From Hofstenia miamia (lineage: Eukaryota; Xenacoelomorpha; Acoela), in the NCBI GenBank assembly GCA_004352715.1, contig SCFE01000020.1, positions 510,890 through 574,889 on the forward strand: a stretch of 64,000 nt of DNA. Reading direction: 5' to 3'. Positions 33,561 to 45,809 of the stretch are shown here, in pieces. The notes below the pieces were generated by a model. That model was not told the DNA's origin. It ran no database searches and was given only the letters and a program-made list of their open reading frames with translations. Each line of letters begins with the position of its first letter. The stretch's first letter is position 1. Both the position numbers and the translations under genes were made by a program.

Positions 33561-34900
33561 AGATAAATTTTGCACAGTGCTTTAAGCAAATTTCAGAAAT
33601 ATAATATTCGTAAAATCGATGCAAGAATAACACGTATGTACAAGATGAAGAAAACTAAATATTTAGAAAGTAGTTGCATACTCTAATAGTATAGTGGAAG
33701 ATTCAATTTTGGGCTCCAAAGAATGGTCAGTGTTCCTCAGAAACTAATTGATATTCTTCAACCTATAAATATACCAGTTTAGATTTTTAATATTAAAATA
33801 GCTAAGCTTACAAATATATACATGCTTTTCATTTAAGTGCCCTTCATACAATGGTAGCTGTAAATCTAATGTAAAATATTTAGATTTTCTTGTCAATCTG
33901 CATATATTTAAAATTGTGTTAATAAGTCTATGCTCTATTTATATTTATTTGAATGTATGCAATTGTAATGATGTAATTCAAGTTGGAAATGACGAAAAAA
34001 TAAACATATATAGAAATGTATTTTAGCTGCTCAAAAACATTAATAGGGCACATTTTATAAAAATTCACAGAACGTTGTTACAGGTATTATGAAATATTTC
34101 AATATATAAAATAATAAACTAATATGATTTAACTCATTACTTCATTGTACTGCTATGGTTGCAAAGTAGAGAAAAAGATGAGCGCCTTACTATGTTTTTC
34201 CTCAAAACATGCTTTGTAATCAATATAAAAGGACAATTTGCTCAATCAAATAAACGTGAAATCAAAGCTGTTTAAATATAAATATAGACTTTAGATATCA
34301 GTCTATCAGATTCCGAGAGTGATGAATTAATAACTTTTTTTCTCGAATGTCTGTGCTAGGAAATTCAAAAATTTTAATGGAATTTCCCTTGATTTGATAG
34401 GGTGAATTCAATGCAATTTTGCTCAATTAATTTTTGAAGTTTTTCTTAATTTCAGTAGTTATGTAGAATCAGTAGCTTTCGAATTTCAACAATCCGAGAG
34501 TGGTGGAACATTATATGATATTGCTTGGCCATTAAAGCCAAAATTAAATTTTATCAATGTATTAAGATAGCTAATAAATCACATTTTAAAGCGCCATCTA
34601 TCGACAAGGAAAACCTTACTACAAAAATATTTCGTCTAATGTTCTTCATAATGGGTAGCACTAGTTTTTCATTGTAAGTGTTATTGTAGAATTATCACCC
34701 AGGCCAAGATGTGCATTAATTCAGACTCATTTAGTGACATTGAACTACAGTTTTTTTCAAGCAGGGTAATGTCTAACTAACTTAACTTTCATTGTCTCAT
34801 GTACACTGTTTCTCTATCTTTATACTAAACTATATTTAGCATCCATGTAATTTAAGCAATTACAGCCATGGTTTAGGTAACTGTATGAGAGAGACTCCAG
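33561..34900. other. No gene recognised
   Basis: AT-rich, with short open frames only and no motif seen. Confidence 0.45.
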
Positions 34901-35254
34901 CTAACAATGGGCCCACTGCCCAAAGCGGTATCTGATCACCAAGAAGCTATCCACCAAGCCACAACAGAGTGAGGTTCCATTAATCGATCAATCAACTCAG
35001 CTCATTCTCAAGGAACTATATTTATTGTGTACCCTAACTATGTGATAATAAAGAAAGGACACTATTCGACTTAAAAGCTCATCCTCGTTGATGTGTAACC
35101 AAAACAATATAATTACGCAACCTTTCAATGACACTAACTGCTGATGATAATTTAATAAAATCACTGAGTACTGACACTAGCTGCGATGAAATAAAAAAGA
35201 GTTAAAAACTATCTACAGATAAGACCTACAGTAAAAACTAGATATAAAATAACA

Positions 35255-35497
35255 TTAATATATACAAGGTCATTTTCAGTCTCGTTATGGGTCTAATACT
35301 GTTAGTAATTTGGATCTAAAATAAGATAATTAATAACTAACATTCCTAAAGTTGGCGATCTCGCCTTATTGCGAATTTGTTACTACAAGTCGTTCCGAAA
35401 GCAATTGATGGCCAGGTAGGCAATAAGTAAAAAACCCTTATACCTATGCATAACTTAGATGTATTGCTCCGATCTAGGCAACAACTATTCTAAACCC
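35255..35497. repeat. Direct repeat across a single N (left copy)
   Basis: Pairs with 35588-35829. The first 121 bases (35255-35375 and 35588-35708) look identical; the rest is clearly diverged, with small indels. The reverse strand of the repeat contains TATAAGGG and abuts the retroelement ORF in the right copy, so it may be part of a 3' LTR. Confidence 0.75.
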
Positions 35498-35587
35498 TCG
35501 CAACAGCCTGTTGATTGTTACAAACATGAAATGCCTACCTGTACATTTTAATAAAAATCAAACAGATAAAAAAAGATAAGTGAGTAA

Positions 35588-35829
35588 NTTAATATATACA
35601 AGGTCATTTTCAGTCTCGTTATGGGTCTAATACTGTTAGTAATTTGGATCTAAAATAAGATAATTAATAACTAACATTCCTAAAGTTGGCGATCTCGCCT
35701 TATTGCGAAATTGTTACTACATGTATCTCCACAAGAAATCGATAGCCAGCTAGGTAATAAGAAAAAACCCTTATACCTATCCTTAACTTAAATGTATTGC
35801 TCCAATCTAGGCAACAACCATTCTAATCC
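35588..35829. repeat. Direct repeat across a single N (right copy)
   Basis: Right copy of the pair. Its right-hand edge includes the stop codon of the reverse-strand retroelement ORF. Confidence 0.75.
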
Positions 35830-37100
35830 CAAATTGATGTCCTTGCTCGAATTTGGGGAGCATTTGTTTCCTCGAATATCATGTTTTTAAAGTTTTTTCT
35901 AGACTCCATTTCGTGGGCTCTTCTTATCTCATATAGTGCTGCTTCTACTGATTTATGATAAGTTTTTATGGGCGATTTTATATCAATCAGTGGCCAATCT
36001 TCATGTATCGGTTTTTCCGCCTTCATCTCTTTCCACACATCCAGTATGTTTTGTAAATGTTCCGGCGTCTGGTTCATGCTACAATTAAGGTAGATGTTTC
36101 CTGTTTCCTCCATTTGTTGTCCAATTAATGTCAATTCCATCGTTTTCACTTGATAATACATATTGACTGCGATTTTCAGTTCTACCATTAATCTCTCCCC
36201 TGGTGCTATCGAATTTATTTGGAGGTCAATGTTGATCACTTCTAATATCACTATGCCTATATCTTCTATAATGAACACGTTCTCCAGTTTTCTTCCAATG
36301 TTTTTATGAAATCTGACAATTGTTCATTTGTTTGCTGTTTTGCTATCATGATCACTTTTGTCTTGTAGTTTTTCACTATTTTGAGTGTTTCTTCAATATT
36401 TGCCTCTAAGTTTCTGGAATTTATTTCGGACTGTTTAATGAAATAAATTATCTTTAAATGATCTCTGTCCAAATTGACCTGTTTGCACTCATTGATTATT
36501 TTTTCTCTATTTTTCGTTAGTTTTTGAACGTCCTTTAGCATGAATTGTTCGTCGAATGTAATATGGACTGTAATTTTGAAGTACGGGCGATTGAAGTTCT
36601 CTCTCATATCTGCTGTATACACTATTATCGTGTTACATGTTGTGCGATTGATTTTATCTATCATGATTGGAATTGTGGAGCTCTCCTCTTCTTTTGTTGA
36701 TGTGTGGTATTTTATTAGTCTTTTCGTTTCTGGAGAGAGGTTATCATAGGAATTGTAACACATCCTTTTATTAGCAATAAAATAGGGGTGCATTTTGTCT
36801 TTCCCTATTTTCGTCATCCTGCTCTCTCTCTCCTCTGATCTAGATGACGTTGTTGTTGTTGATATTTGTCTATGGGAGAAGGCTCGTGAGCTGTGCACTG
36901 TTGTAGGAAGCGAGCTTGTTGAAGGTTGATCAGATATATCCATTCTGGAATCGTTGCTTATGTCTTGAATGTCTGGTGTCATTCCCGTGGTAGAATGTGC
37001 TGAAGTGTTATAAAAATGTTCTACCATTTCGATGACTTCTCTCCAGTTAGTTATAGTTGCTTCATTTGCAAATATTTTGACTGGCTTATTGCTTAATATT
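35823..37100 (-). pseudogene. Retroelement 3' part: integrase end plus unknown ORF
   Basis: Reverse strand. It opens near 37100 with TITNWREVIEMVEHFYNTSA and HSTTGMTP, like the end of a retroviral-type integrase core where W-x-E precedes YNxxxHSTTGxTP. The frame runs on through a serine/threonine-rich linker to a stop at 36266 (open 37027-36266). A second frame, 36278-35823, overlaps it by 13 bases and continues with ENVFIIEDIGIV, ALYEIRRAHEMESRKNF and IRARTSIWD. A single frameshift separates the two, otherwise about 400 codons stay open, unusually well kept for this window. Reverse transcriptase is missing upstream, so the element is truncated. The post-integrase part matches nothing I recognise. 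Confidence 0.5.
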
Positions 37101-38706
37101 TAGCATTACAATTTTTCGGTATGAAAAGGCAATCAAAATATTTTTGAGGAAAGTTTTGGCAGAGTTGTCCATAGAAATAGAAATCCTATATGAAGCTGGT
37201 GGGAATAAAATTTGATTTGAGAATAAATGGGAAAAAATAATACAAAATCCCATTGCACTAAATTGGGACAAAACTCTCATCAAAACTAATGCTATGAGGT
37301 TAGCTGAAATTACCGGTTACAAATTTTACAAGTATAGTTGGCTGTAGTTGAAAAGGGGAAAATGGCCAAGATTTTCAGATATCAATATCAGTCTATACTG
37401 TCTGAAGCAACTGTTACTAATTCCAGTGTATGCTGCTTGTAGCAAGTTCATCACCACTGTTTAATTTAATCCAATTAGTTTATTTAGTATTTGGTCATTC
37501 AATACTTAAATTTTGTCTCACTGAAAAGTCTTCATTATTTTAAAATTTTTTATTTTGAGTAATTTGTTTGTTATGATTATCAATAAAAAGAGACGATTAA
37601 TTAGGGTAACGAAATGCCTGTAACTGAACAGCTCTAATCAGAACATGTAAAAAACCATGTCACAATGTTCCAGATATTTTGTAGAATTGAAACTTCAAAA
37701 ATCAACAAATGCATTTGTAATGAATATGATTTATTGTTACTGGAGTGCGTTGTTATTTTAAATTATAAATAGATAAAAAATTACTTCTGAAAGATTAGGA
37801 TTGAGGTGAAGATATTGGAGTTGTGCTTTGGAGCACGATTTGCACCCGGGCAGGGATTCACAATATTTTTTACAACTTGATTTTGATCTTGCAAGCCTAG
37901 TTCTTAAATATGTTAATTTTACAAATTATATAGTTTTACTAAACAATTTATTATTGCCATTTAGGTTTTTGTTGTTAAGACTTATTAAAAACTTATTTGT
38001 TCTGTAGATATTCGGGAATTAATGTTCTAAATGTATGCAGACACATTTTGCTTTAAAAAATAAGTTTTAAAGAGTCAAAATTTAGAAACAATTTAAACAA
38101 TCGGTCAGACAGACCCTATCAAGCTTGGCTAATTTTTTAATTTCTATATAATAATTTGCGGCAAAGAAATTTGTGCAATCATTAGACTCCCATCTATTCT
38201 TATAGCTACTGCTAATCAGTATTAAATTCTAAGTCTACATATATTTTCAAATATTAATTTAGTAAGATTCATACTAATAAAATAAACTACTATAGCAATA
38301 ACAAAATAAGTTCATTTCATAATTTGAATTTATCAGCTGGAGGGTGCATACATCAAATACTAAATTTCATTCCAGTTTGGAATTGAAATGACGAAGCAAA
38401 TCGAGCATTTTCCCCAAGAGGGCGCAAAATTTTCTTAATAGAATTTCTTCATATGCTAATGCTTGAAAGCAAATTTTTAGTGTTGCTAAATTTTGAATAA
38501 CATTTGGTTGGCAGACAGCAAACTGAAAATTCATTCCACAAAAAATTAATTTTTTAAAATTTGTGATTAAAATGTCCTGCAAAAAATTTTCAATTAGCCT
38601 TTCCAAATTTATACGTTCAAGAATTAGCATAGAATTTGCAAAAAACTTAAAGGTTAATCTTGATTTTACCTCAATGGGGAACAAATAAATTCTTTAGAAT
38701 TATGAA

Positions 38707-38744
<38 letters not shown>

Positions 38745-38880
38745 GTATATCAAATTTAATAGTTAAATTTCAAGACAAAATTATTTTATAAACAACAATA
38801 AAAAATTAACAATTTTTAACAACAACTTCAAATTATGTATAAATATTATACTATTTCCAAAGATGCTAAAATAACATTCA
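37101..38880. other. No gene recognised
   Basis: AT-rich. Reverse frames at 37086-37283 and 38367-38684 have no motif. A (TA)n run lies at about 38711-38741. Confidence 0.4.
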
Positions 38881-38934
38881 TATTCTCCGTATTCATAAAC
38901 ATTTGTTCAATGCATGGTGAATATCTTTTCACCA

Positions 38935-39255
38935 ACAAAAAGATGAAACTCATCAGGAAGCGTACTGGTCTATGTCTGTACTGCTGTCAGAAGATGACAT
39001 GAAGGTTAACCCCCGGATTGGTGAGCAAAAAATTGGAAAAACTTCCTTTTCTTTGCTAAAACGGCCCATGCCGTTTTTTGCATCCCCGCAACAGCGGTGG
39101 GCTCGGAGAGAGTTTGGTCAACTGGGGGCTTATCATTACATCAAATAGATCTTCTATTACACAAGCAAACCTCAAATGAAAATTACAATATTTTGAAAAT
39201 GCTTTGTAATTGAAGTGTTTGCGAAACAGTATTTTCATGCCGCACAACACCACCG
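38935..39255 (+). pseudogene. hAT transposase C-terminal relic
   Basis: Forward strand: a YWSMSVLLSED-type segment (about 38965-39000), then from 39051 FAKTAHAVFCIPATAVGSER and VWSTGG, followed after a one-base shift by LIITSNRSSITQANLK. This is the hAT dimerisation block (IPAxSxxSERVFSxAGxIxxxRRSxLxxxNV). Only this tail is left. The reverse-strand frame over the same bases is a shadow. Confidence 0.75.
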
Positions 39256-39460
39256 CTGATAATTTTTAATAGCTCACGCCGACGAAAATTTGACATGCGT
39301 ACAGCTCTACTTCAGCAAATTTAATAATAGACAACTTTAATCAAACTTTAAAATTTTGGTAATAATAATGATTACATGTAAATTTTGTCCTTAACATAAT
39401 TCCTTAATAGTGCTTATAATTCTTTGAAAATTAAAATGTTTAATATATACATATATATAT

Positions 39461-40304
39461 CCCACGTAGCCAACCACTGGTGGACCACCATTGGCAGAAG
39501 CAGTGGGGCACCGGCGGATTTGGCCGCCCGTAGACCACCAGTGGCTAACTGTGTGTCCACTGGTGGCAAAAATATAATTTAAGCATCAGGGCAATATCTC
39601 AAATATAGCAACAGAAAACTTATATATTGATAGAGTTTAAACATTGCAGTTTAATCCAACACAAACCCAACAAAGGGCTGAAGGAAATGCTAGCAAGCTC
39701 ACCACTTATATTGCATTTAAATGGACAATGGAAAATATAATAAATTTTTTATTATAAGCAATATCAACAAGCATACAAAAATGTCCAATTTAGATTTTGA
39801 ATTTCCGAAGAAATTGCAATTTTTAAACATTATTTTTTTCCAATAATTAAAATTTACTTTTGCAAATTTTAAGTACTCATGTAGAAATTATTTTCAAGGT
39901 CCACGAATAATCGTGAATAAATTATTTTGAAATTTCATTCTGCACATATATCTTATAATTTTTGCAAACAGAAAATTGCAAAAAAGCTCATCGCAATGAA
40001 TTTTATATATTTATGAGATCAAAGAAGCATGATAATGAATAATATTTTACTTGCAAGCATTAGCTCAAATATTATTTCTGATTAAGAGTAAATCAGATGT
40101 CACTAGTGGTCCTCTCCTGGCTATGATTGGCTGCAATTGCTACTACTGCCACTACTTATCCACCAGTGGTCCACTAGTAGCTATGAATGGCTGTAATTGC
40201 CACTCCTACCACTGCTTCCCCACCAGTGGTCCACTGGTGGGAACTGGTGGCCGCCCATGCCACTCATTCCCCTCCAGTGGACCACTGGTGTTGGCTACAA
40301 TGGG
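39461..40304. mobile_element. Inverted-repeat element rich in CCACTGGTGG
   Basis: 844 bp. The left end CCCACGTAGCCAACCACTGG and the complement of the right end, CCCATTGTAGCCAACACCAG, form an imperfect terminal inverted repeat. Both subterminal regions (39475-39565, 40095-40295) contain many CCACTGGTGG or CCACYAGTGG palindromes; the right side holds about four tandem units of 50-60 bases. The interior is AT-rich without a transposase, so it is a non-autonomous DNA element of unknown class. Open frames such as 40051-40308 follow the tandem repeat and are not genes. Confidence 0.7.
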
Positions 40305-41298
40305 ATAGAACAGTCTATTCCTAACATCATGGCTCCAATTGTAGCAAATGAGTTCGTAAGGATTTGGCACTCACAATAACACAAAACCTCTGATGGTCTG
40401 CTAATTATTTGAGGAAATTAAAAAGCTGGACTTATCTTTTTCTAATATTAAACGCAATATTCCAAACTCAACTCATTTTCAAATGAAATTAACTCTAGAA
40501 TAAACCAGACCTTTTTATTAAAATAGAATTGCTATTCTTGCTAATTATATAAATCAAAATAATTCCATTAATTAATACGGATTATTGCAATACATAAAAA
40601 CTTCGTTAAAAGATTTCTTCCAAAAACAGTTTTTAAATAACTTTTACTATTCTATTTAAATATTTGCAAGAAATATGTGATATGTTCATGTTGTTTCTAC
40701 AGAGTGCCTTTTAAATGTCTATTATTAATGTAATTTTTGTTCTTTAATATTACCGCTTAGTGTCCATATTTGGATAATAAATCTTTATTGAAAGCAATTG
40801 GTTAAGTGTCATTATATTTATTGCACGTTCACTCCATTGTAGATGTTCTCAACCTAGACGACGTTTAAGAATGTTTAAGCGACATCATTTAAATAGTCTA
40901 AGTCTTAAACACGACCATCGAGAACTTCCTGCATAGGCAATCTATTAAATAACTTGCTAAACCATTTGCTGAGGACACATTCGAATTAATTGAATTCAGA
41001 AAGATTTTAGATATCTTTGTTGAGTTATAAATAATATGCATTTTAAAATAGTACATACTCAATTATTATAATGTTGTTGGTATAATTAATCTAAAAATTT
41101 TGTTATTAATGGGATATTAATAAATAAATTATGAAAGCTGTGCAAGTATTCAAAGATGTGCTTTTTAGAAATTCTTCAAAGTATTTAAGCAATTTCTTGT
41201 TTTTGAAGAAGAAAGCATTTTAGTGAAAGAACTGGATCAAAGTAAACCATTATGACTCTTACCTAATTAGAATTATTTCAAATAATTAGTTGGGAGTG
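40305..41298. other. Upstream region of the LDLa gene
   Basis: AT-rich intergenic sequence without coding motifs. Promoter elements cannot be picked with confidence in this composition. Confidence 0.4.
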
Positions 41299-42420
41299 AT
41301 GCTGGTTAGATACGTCGGAATTATTTTTTGTTTTATCGTGGTACATAATCAATATTGTCCACTACCATTCTTTGATTGTGGAAACAACCAAACATGTATT
41401 GATCCAATAAAACGTTGCGATAGAAACATCGATTGTCATGAAAACGCGGCAGACGAAAATGAATGTCCAGATTGTGCTACAAGTGAGCGCTGCTTCGACA
41501 TGCTGTCTCATGATGGCATCGATAGTTCTAAATGCATTAGTTCAGATAAACTATGTAATAAAATCCAAGATTGCGAACATTACTCTGATGAAATGATGTG
41601 TTGGCCGCTTTGTCCAGATGGTTATCTATATTGTATGATGGGAAAGACAGCTCTGATGGGCTGCTTGCCTCCGTCGCGTGTTTGTGATGGAATATTGGAC
41701 TGCGTAACGCATGGGGCAACTAGTATTGATGAGTGTGGCTGTGATGAGAAAACATTCATGTGCCCAGAAGATGATAACTTTTGCATTTCTGCAGAAAATA
41801 TCTGCAATAATATTTTCGATTGCAGAACAAGAATTGATGAAATCAATTGTACAAGAATATGTAAAGAAGGTTATTTTACTTGCTCTTCTGGGGATGAGTG
41901 CATTCCAAAGAGATTAGAATGTGATAAGTACGCATATGAGGACAAAGACCGAATCAAGCATGATTTTGATTGTTATGATCGAAGTGACGAACATTGTGAT
42001 TGTTACTATCATTTTAGATGCCCTGGAACAGACGATTGTATTGAGAAAAAGAGCTTTTGCAGTGATATTCATAATTGCAAAGTTTCGGATGAAGAAATAG
42101 ATGCGGCATGTCAATGCAACCCAAACACCCATCACAGATGCAATCAAGAAGAAAAGATTTGCTTACCAAAAACAAGAGTGTGTGACTTTATCTACGATTG
42201 TGATATCTCCTTATCCGATGAAGAGTTTTGCAGTAGTGAATCAAATGCAAAAAATAAGTGCCCCAAAAATTCAATTTGGTGTAATCGTTGTGTTCCATGC
42301 AAATATGCAAGACTCTTTAATTCACCCTATTGTGATGCATTCCAAAGGCCTGATAAAATTGATTGTCCATGCGGGAAGAATGAAGTTCAGTGCGATAATG
42401 GTTTTAGATGTATAAAGGAG
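41299..42420 (+). CDS. LDL-receptor class A repeat protein, first exon(s)
   Basis: Start chosen at ATG 41299, giving a hydrophobic signal peptide (residues 1 to about 17) before the first cysteine module; the frame is open a few codons upstream. The exon encodes 374 residues. Cysteine spacing and the acidic C-terminal CDxxxDC...SDE.C signature give about seven modules at residues 20-56, 59-101, 105-146, 148-184, 188-233, 235-271 and 273-311, then an atypical cysteine cluster (321-355) and the start of another module. Calcium-cage acids are visible (DCHENAADENEC, DCEHYSDEMMC). The product should be secreted or an extracellular receptor part binding ligands through calcium-stabilised modules. 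At 42420/42421 GAG is followed by GTTAGT, a good splice donor, so the module continues in a later exon, probably in or beyond the gap. No disabling change. The exact family is not determinable. Confidence 0.85.
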
Positions 42421-42426
42421 GTTAGT
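42421..42426 (+). promoter_or_regulatory. Probable 5' splice site of the LDLa gene
   Basis: GTTAGT directly after GAG fits the GTRAGT donor consensus. Reading through would stop after two codons in the middle of an LDLa module, which supports splicing. Confidence 0.65.
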
Positions 42427-42729
42427 TAGTACTTTATAATTTATTAATTTAAATATATTTAAAAAAAACGGAATTTTATCAAATAAAAGTAACAAAAATA
42501 TTTATACCAAAAATATTTCGCGGCAAATAAGTATTATCCCTTAGGCTTTCTTATAATTTTCATTTTGCAGGAAACAATTTAATTTCGACACATTTTTGCA
42601 TAAACTATGCCATTTATATTTAATGTAACAATACATAATAAAAACTGTTCTTAATTGTATATGCATGAAACAAGAAAATGCTAAACATTCCGTTCCTAAT
42701 TGATGTAATCTATATATATATATATATAT
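42427..42729. other. Intron sequence up to the gap
   Basis: AT-rich, no coding motif, ending in a (TA)n run (42711-42729) at the gap edge. Confidence 0.6.
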
Positions 42730-43729
42730 NNNNNNNNNNNNNNNNNNNNNNNNNNNNNNNNNNNNNNNNNNNNNNNNNNNNNNNNNNNNNNNNNNNNNNN
42801 NNNNNNNNNNNNNNNNNNNNNNNNNNNNNNNNNNNNNNNNNNNNNNNNNNNNNNNNNNNNNNNNNNNNNNNNNNNNNNNNNNNNNNNNNNNNNNNNNNNN
42901 NNNNNNNNNNNNNNNNNNNNNNNNNNNNNNNNNNNNNNNNNNNNNNNNNNNNNNNNNNNNNNNNNNNNNNNNNNNNNNNNNNNNNNNNNNNNNNNNNNNN
43001 NNNNNNNNNNNNNNNNNNNNNNNNNNNNNNNNNNNNNNNNNNNNNNNNNNNNNNNNNNNNNNNNNNNNNNNNNNNNNNNNNNNNNNNNNNNNNNNNNNNN
43101 NNNNNNNNNNNNNNNNNNNNNNNNNNNNNNNNNNNNNNNNNNNNNNNNNNNNNNNNNNNNNNNNNNNNNNNNNNNNNNNNNNNNNNNNNNNNNNNNNNNN
43201 NNNNNNNNNNNNNNNNNNNNNNNNNNNNNNNNNNNNNNNNNNNNNNNNNNNNNNNNNNNNNNNNNNNNNNNNNNNNNNNNNNNNNNNNNNNNNNNNNNNN
43301 NNNNNNNNNNNNNNNNNNNNNNNNNNNNNNNNNNNNNNNNNNNNNNNNNNNNNNNNNNNNNNNNNNNNNNNNNNNNNNNNNNNNNNNNNNNNNNNNNNNN
43401 NNNNNNNNNNNNNNNNNNNNNNNNNNNNNNNNNNNNNNNNNNNNNNNNNNNNNNNNNNNNNNNNNNNNNNNNNNNNNNNNNNNNNNNNNNNNNNNNNNNN
43501 NNNNNNNNNNNNNNNNNNNNNNNNNNNNNNNNNNNNNNNNNNNNNNNNNNNNNNNNNNNNNNNNNNNNNNNNNNNNNNNNNNNNNNNNNNNNNNNNNNNN
43601 NNNNNNNNNNNNNNNNNNNNNNNNNNNNNNNNNNNNNNNNNNNNNNNNNNNNNNNNNNNNNNNNNNNNNNNNNNNNNNNNNNNNNNNNNNNNNNNNNNNN
43701 NNNNNNNNNNNNNNNNNNNNNNNNNNNNN
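42730..43729. other. Assembly gap, 1,000 N
   Basis: Exactly 1,000 N after a (TA)n run. It may hide the next exon of the LDLa gene. Confidence 0.99.
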
Positions 43730-44809
43730 CATGTTTTTTCATAAGGTATCTTGAACACGTAGTGAAGTAGAGCTACTATATATATATTTTCACCCTGGCT
43801 TGTTATTGAACACCAAGCAAATGAAAACAGATAACTAAAGTCATATATCTATCAAGAATACTTAAATCATGGACTCAATAGAGTACGTGGCTGAAAAATG
43901 ATGACGAAAGATTACGCATTAAATTTTATTGTTTTTATAGATTATGGTAACAAATTCGCTCATTTATTCACGAATAGTATTGAAGAAACATTCATGCCTA
44001 ACTTTTTATATGATGATGTGATGAACTCTTTCAAAAGTAATTATCAATGATAGGCATCTTAACGGCAATCTGTATAATGTAGCTTTAGCAATATTAACAG
44101 TTTTGCATTCCATTTTCGAGCAATTTTCTGCATTCTAATCAACATACTTTGAAATCTTGGGATATTTGTAAATACACTTGTTGTAAAGTATTGCGGTGTT
44201 CCTAGTATTTAAAAATATTAAATATTTTTGATAAAATTCTGATTTCTTAAAAATCATTCAATTTTTTCCAATATCAAATGTTTTGGAAATATAGCTGTCT
44301 AAGGACTTGGGAGAAAGTATTAACTCTAATATCTTTCTTTTCTATAGGTAGACTTCTAAAGCAATACTAAGGCGTGCAGTGTGCAAAGTCAAGTGGGTAT
44401 TTCACACCCCGACTGGATTTAATAACGAAATGAAAGAGTAGACATTTCTCTATATTGTGGTGCTTTAGGCTTTTTAGATATATTTTTGGTTTGCAAGACA
44501 TGATTAATTAAATAATATCTAAGAAATCACAAAAAATTTCATAAACGCTGAAAATGATAAGCTTAGACAAATCATAACTTAAATTTGTCAATTCATACAA
44601 TTCAATCAAACACTTTTATTTGAATGCTAAATTTTAAATAGATCAATTTTAATTAAGCAAAAAAAAAGATGTCTTTATTTAATCTGTATCTCTACCTGAT
44701 TTTAAAGGAAACTAGAAAATTTAGTGCCATGAAAAAGGGCAGGAACTTGAAACTATAAAAAAAACAAAACTTTCTAGCCGACGGTACAATACACGCAATA
44801 TATATATAT
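43730..44809. other. No gene recognised
   Basis: AT-rich and without a cysteine-rich frame that could continue the LDLa gene. It ends in a short TA run before the next gap. Confidence 0.45.
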
Positions 44810-45809
44810 NNNNNNNNNNNNNNNNNNNNNNNNNNNNNNNNNNNNNNNNNNNNNNNNNNNNNNNNNNNNNNNNNNNNNNNNNNNNNNNNNNNNNNNNNNN
44901 NNNNNNNNNNNNNNNNNNNNNNNNNNNNNNNNNNNNNNNNNNNNNNNNNNNNNNNNNNNNNNNNNNNNNNNNNNNNNNNNNNNNNNNNNNNNNNNNNNNN
45001 NNNNNNNNNNNNNNNNNNNNNNNNNNNNNNNNNNNNNNNNNNNNNNNNNNNNNNNNNNNNNNNNNNNNNNNNNNNNNNNNNNNNNNNNNNNNNNNNNNNN
45101 NNNNNNNNNNNNNNNNNNNNNNNNNNNNNNNNNNNNNNNNNNNNNNNNNNNNNNNNNNNNNNNNNNNNNNNNNNNNNNNNNNNNNNNNNNNNNNNNNNNN
45201 NNNNNNNNNNNNNNNNNNNNNNNNNNNNNNNNNNNNNNNNNNNNNNNNNNNNNNNNNNNNNNNNNNNNNNNNNNNNNNNNNNNNNNNNNNNNNNNNNNNN
45301 NNNNNNNNNNNNNNNNNNNNNNNNNNNNNNNNNNNNNNNNNNNNNNNNNNNNNNNNNNNNNNNNNNNNNNNNNNNNNNNNNNNNNNNNNNNNNNNNNNNN
45401 NNNNNNNNNNNNNNNNNNNNNNNNNNNNNNNNNNNNNNNNNNNNNNNNNNNNNNNNNNNNNNNNNNNNNNNNNNNNNNNNNNNNNNNNNNNNNNNNNNNN
45501 NNNNNNNNNNNNNNNNNNNNNNNNNNNNNNNNNNNNNNNNNNNNNNNNNNNNNNNNNNNNNNNNNNNNNNNNNNNNNNNNNNNNNNNNNNNNNNNNNNNN
45601 NNNNNNNNNNNNNNNNNNNNNNNNNNNNNNNNNNNNNNNNNNNNNNNNNNNNNNNNNNNNNNNNNNNNNNNNNNNNNNNNNNNNNNNNNNNNNNNNNNNN
45701 NNNNNNNNNNNNNNNNNNNNNNNNNNNNNNNNNNNNNNNNNNNNNNNNNNNNNNNNNNNNNNNNNNNNNNNNNNNNNNNNNNNNNNNNNNNNNNNNNNNN
45801 NNNNNNNNN
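44810..45809. other. Assembly gap, 1,000 N
   Basis: Exactly 1,000 N. Confidence 0.99.

Noticed and set aside
34890-34990. tRNA-derived SINE from a box-A-like GGCTTGGTGG on the reverse strand
   Set aside because: Box A has a mismatch at a key position and no acceptable box B follows.
40051-40379. Two forward ORFs rich in SGPLV-type repeats
   Set aside because: They simply translate the tandem CCACTGGTGG units of a non-coding element.
41537-42415. Several other-frame ORFs inside the LDLa exon
   Set aside because: Shadows; only the main frame has regular cysteine spacing and a signal peptide.
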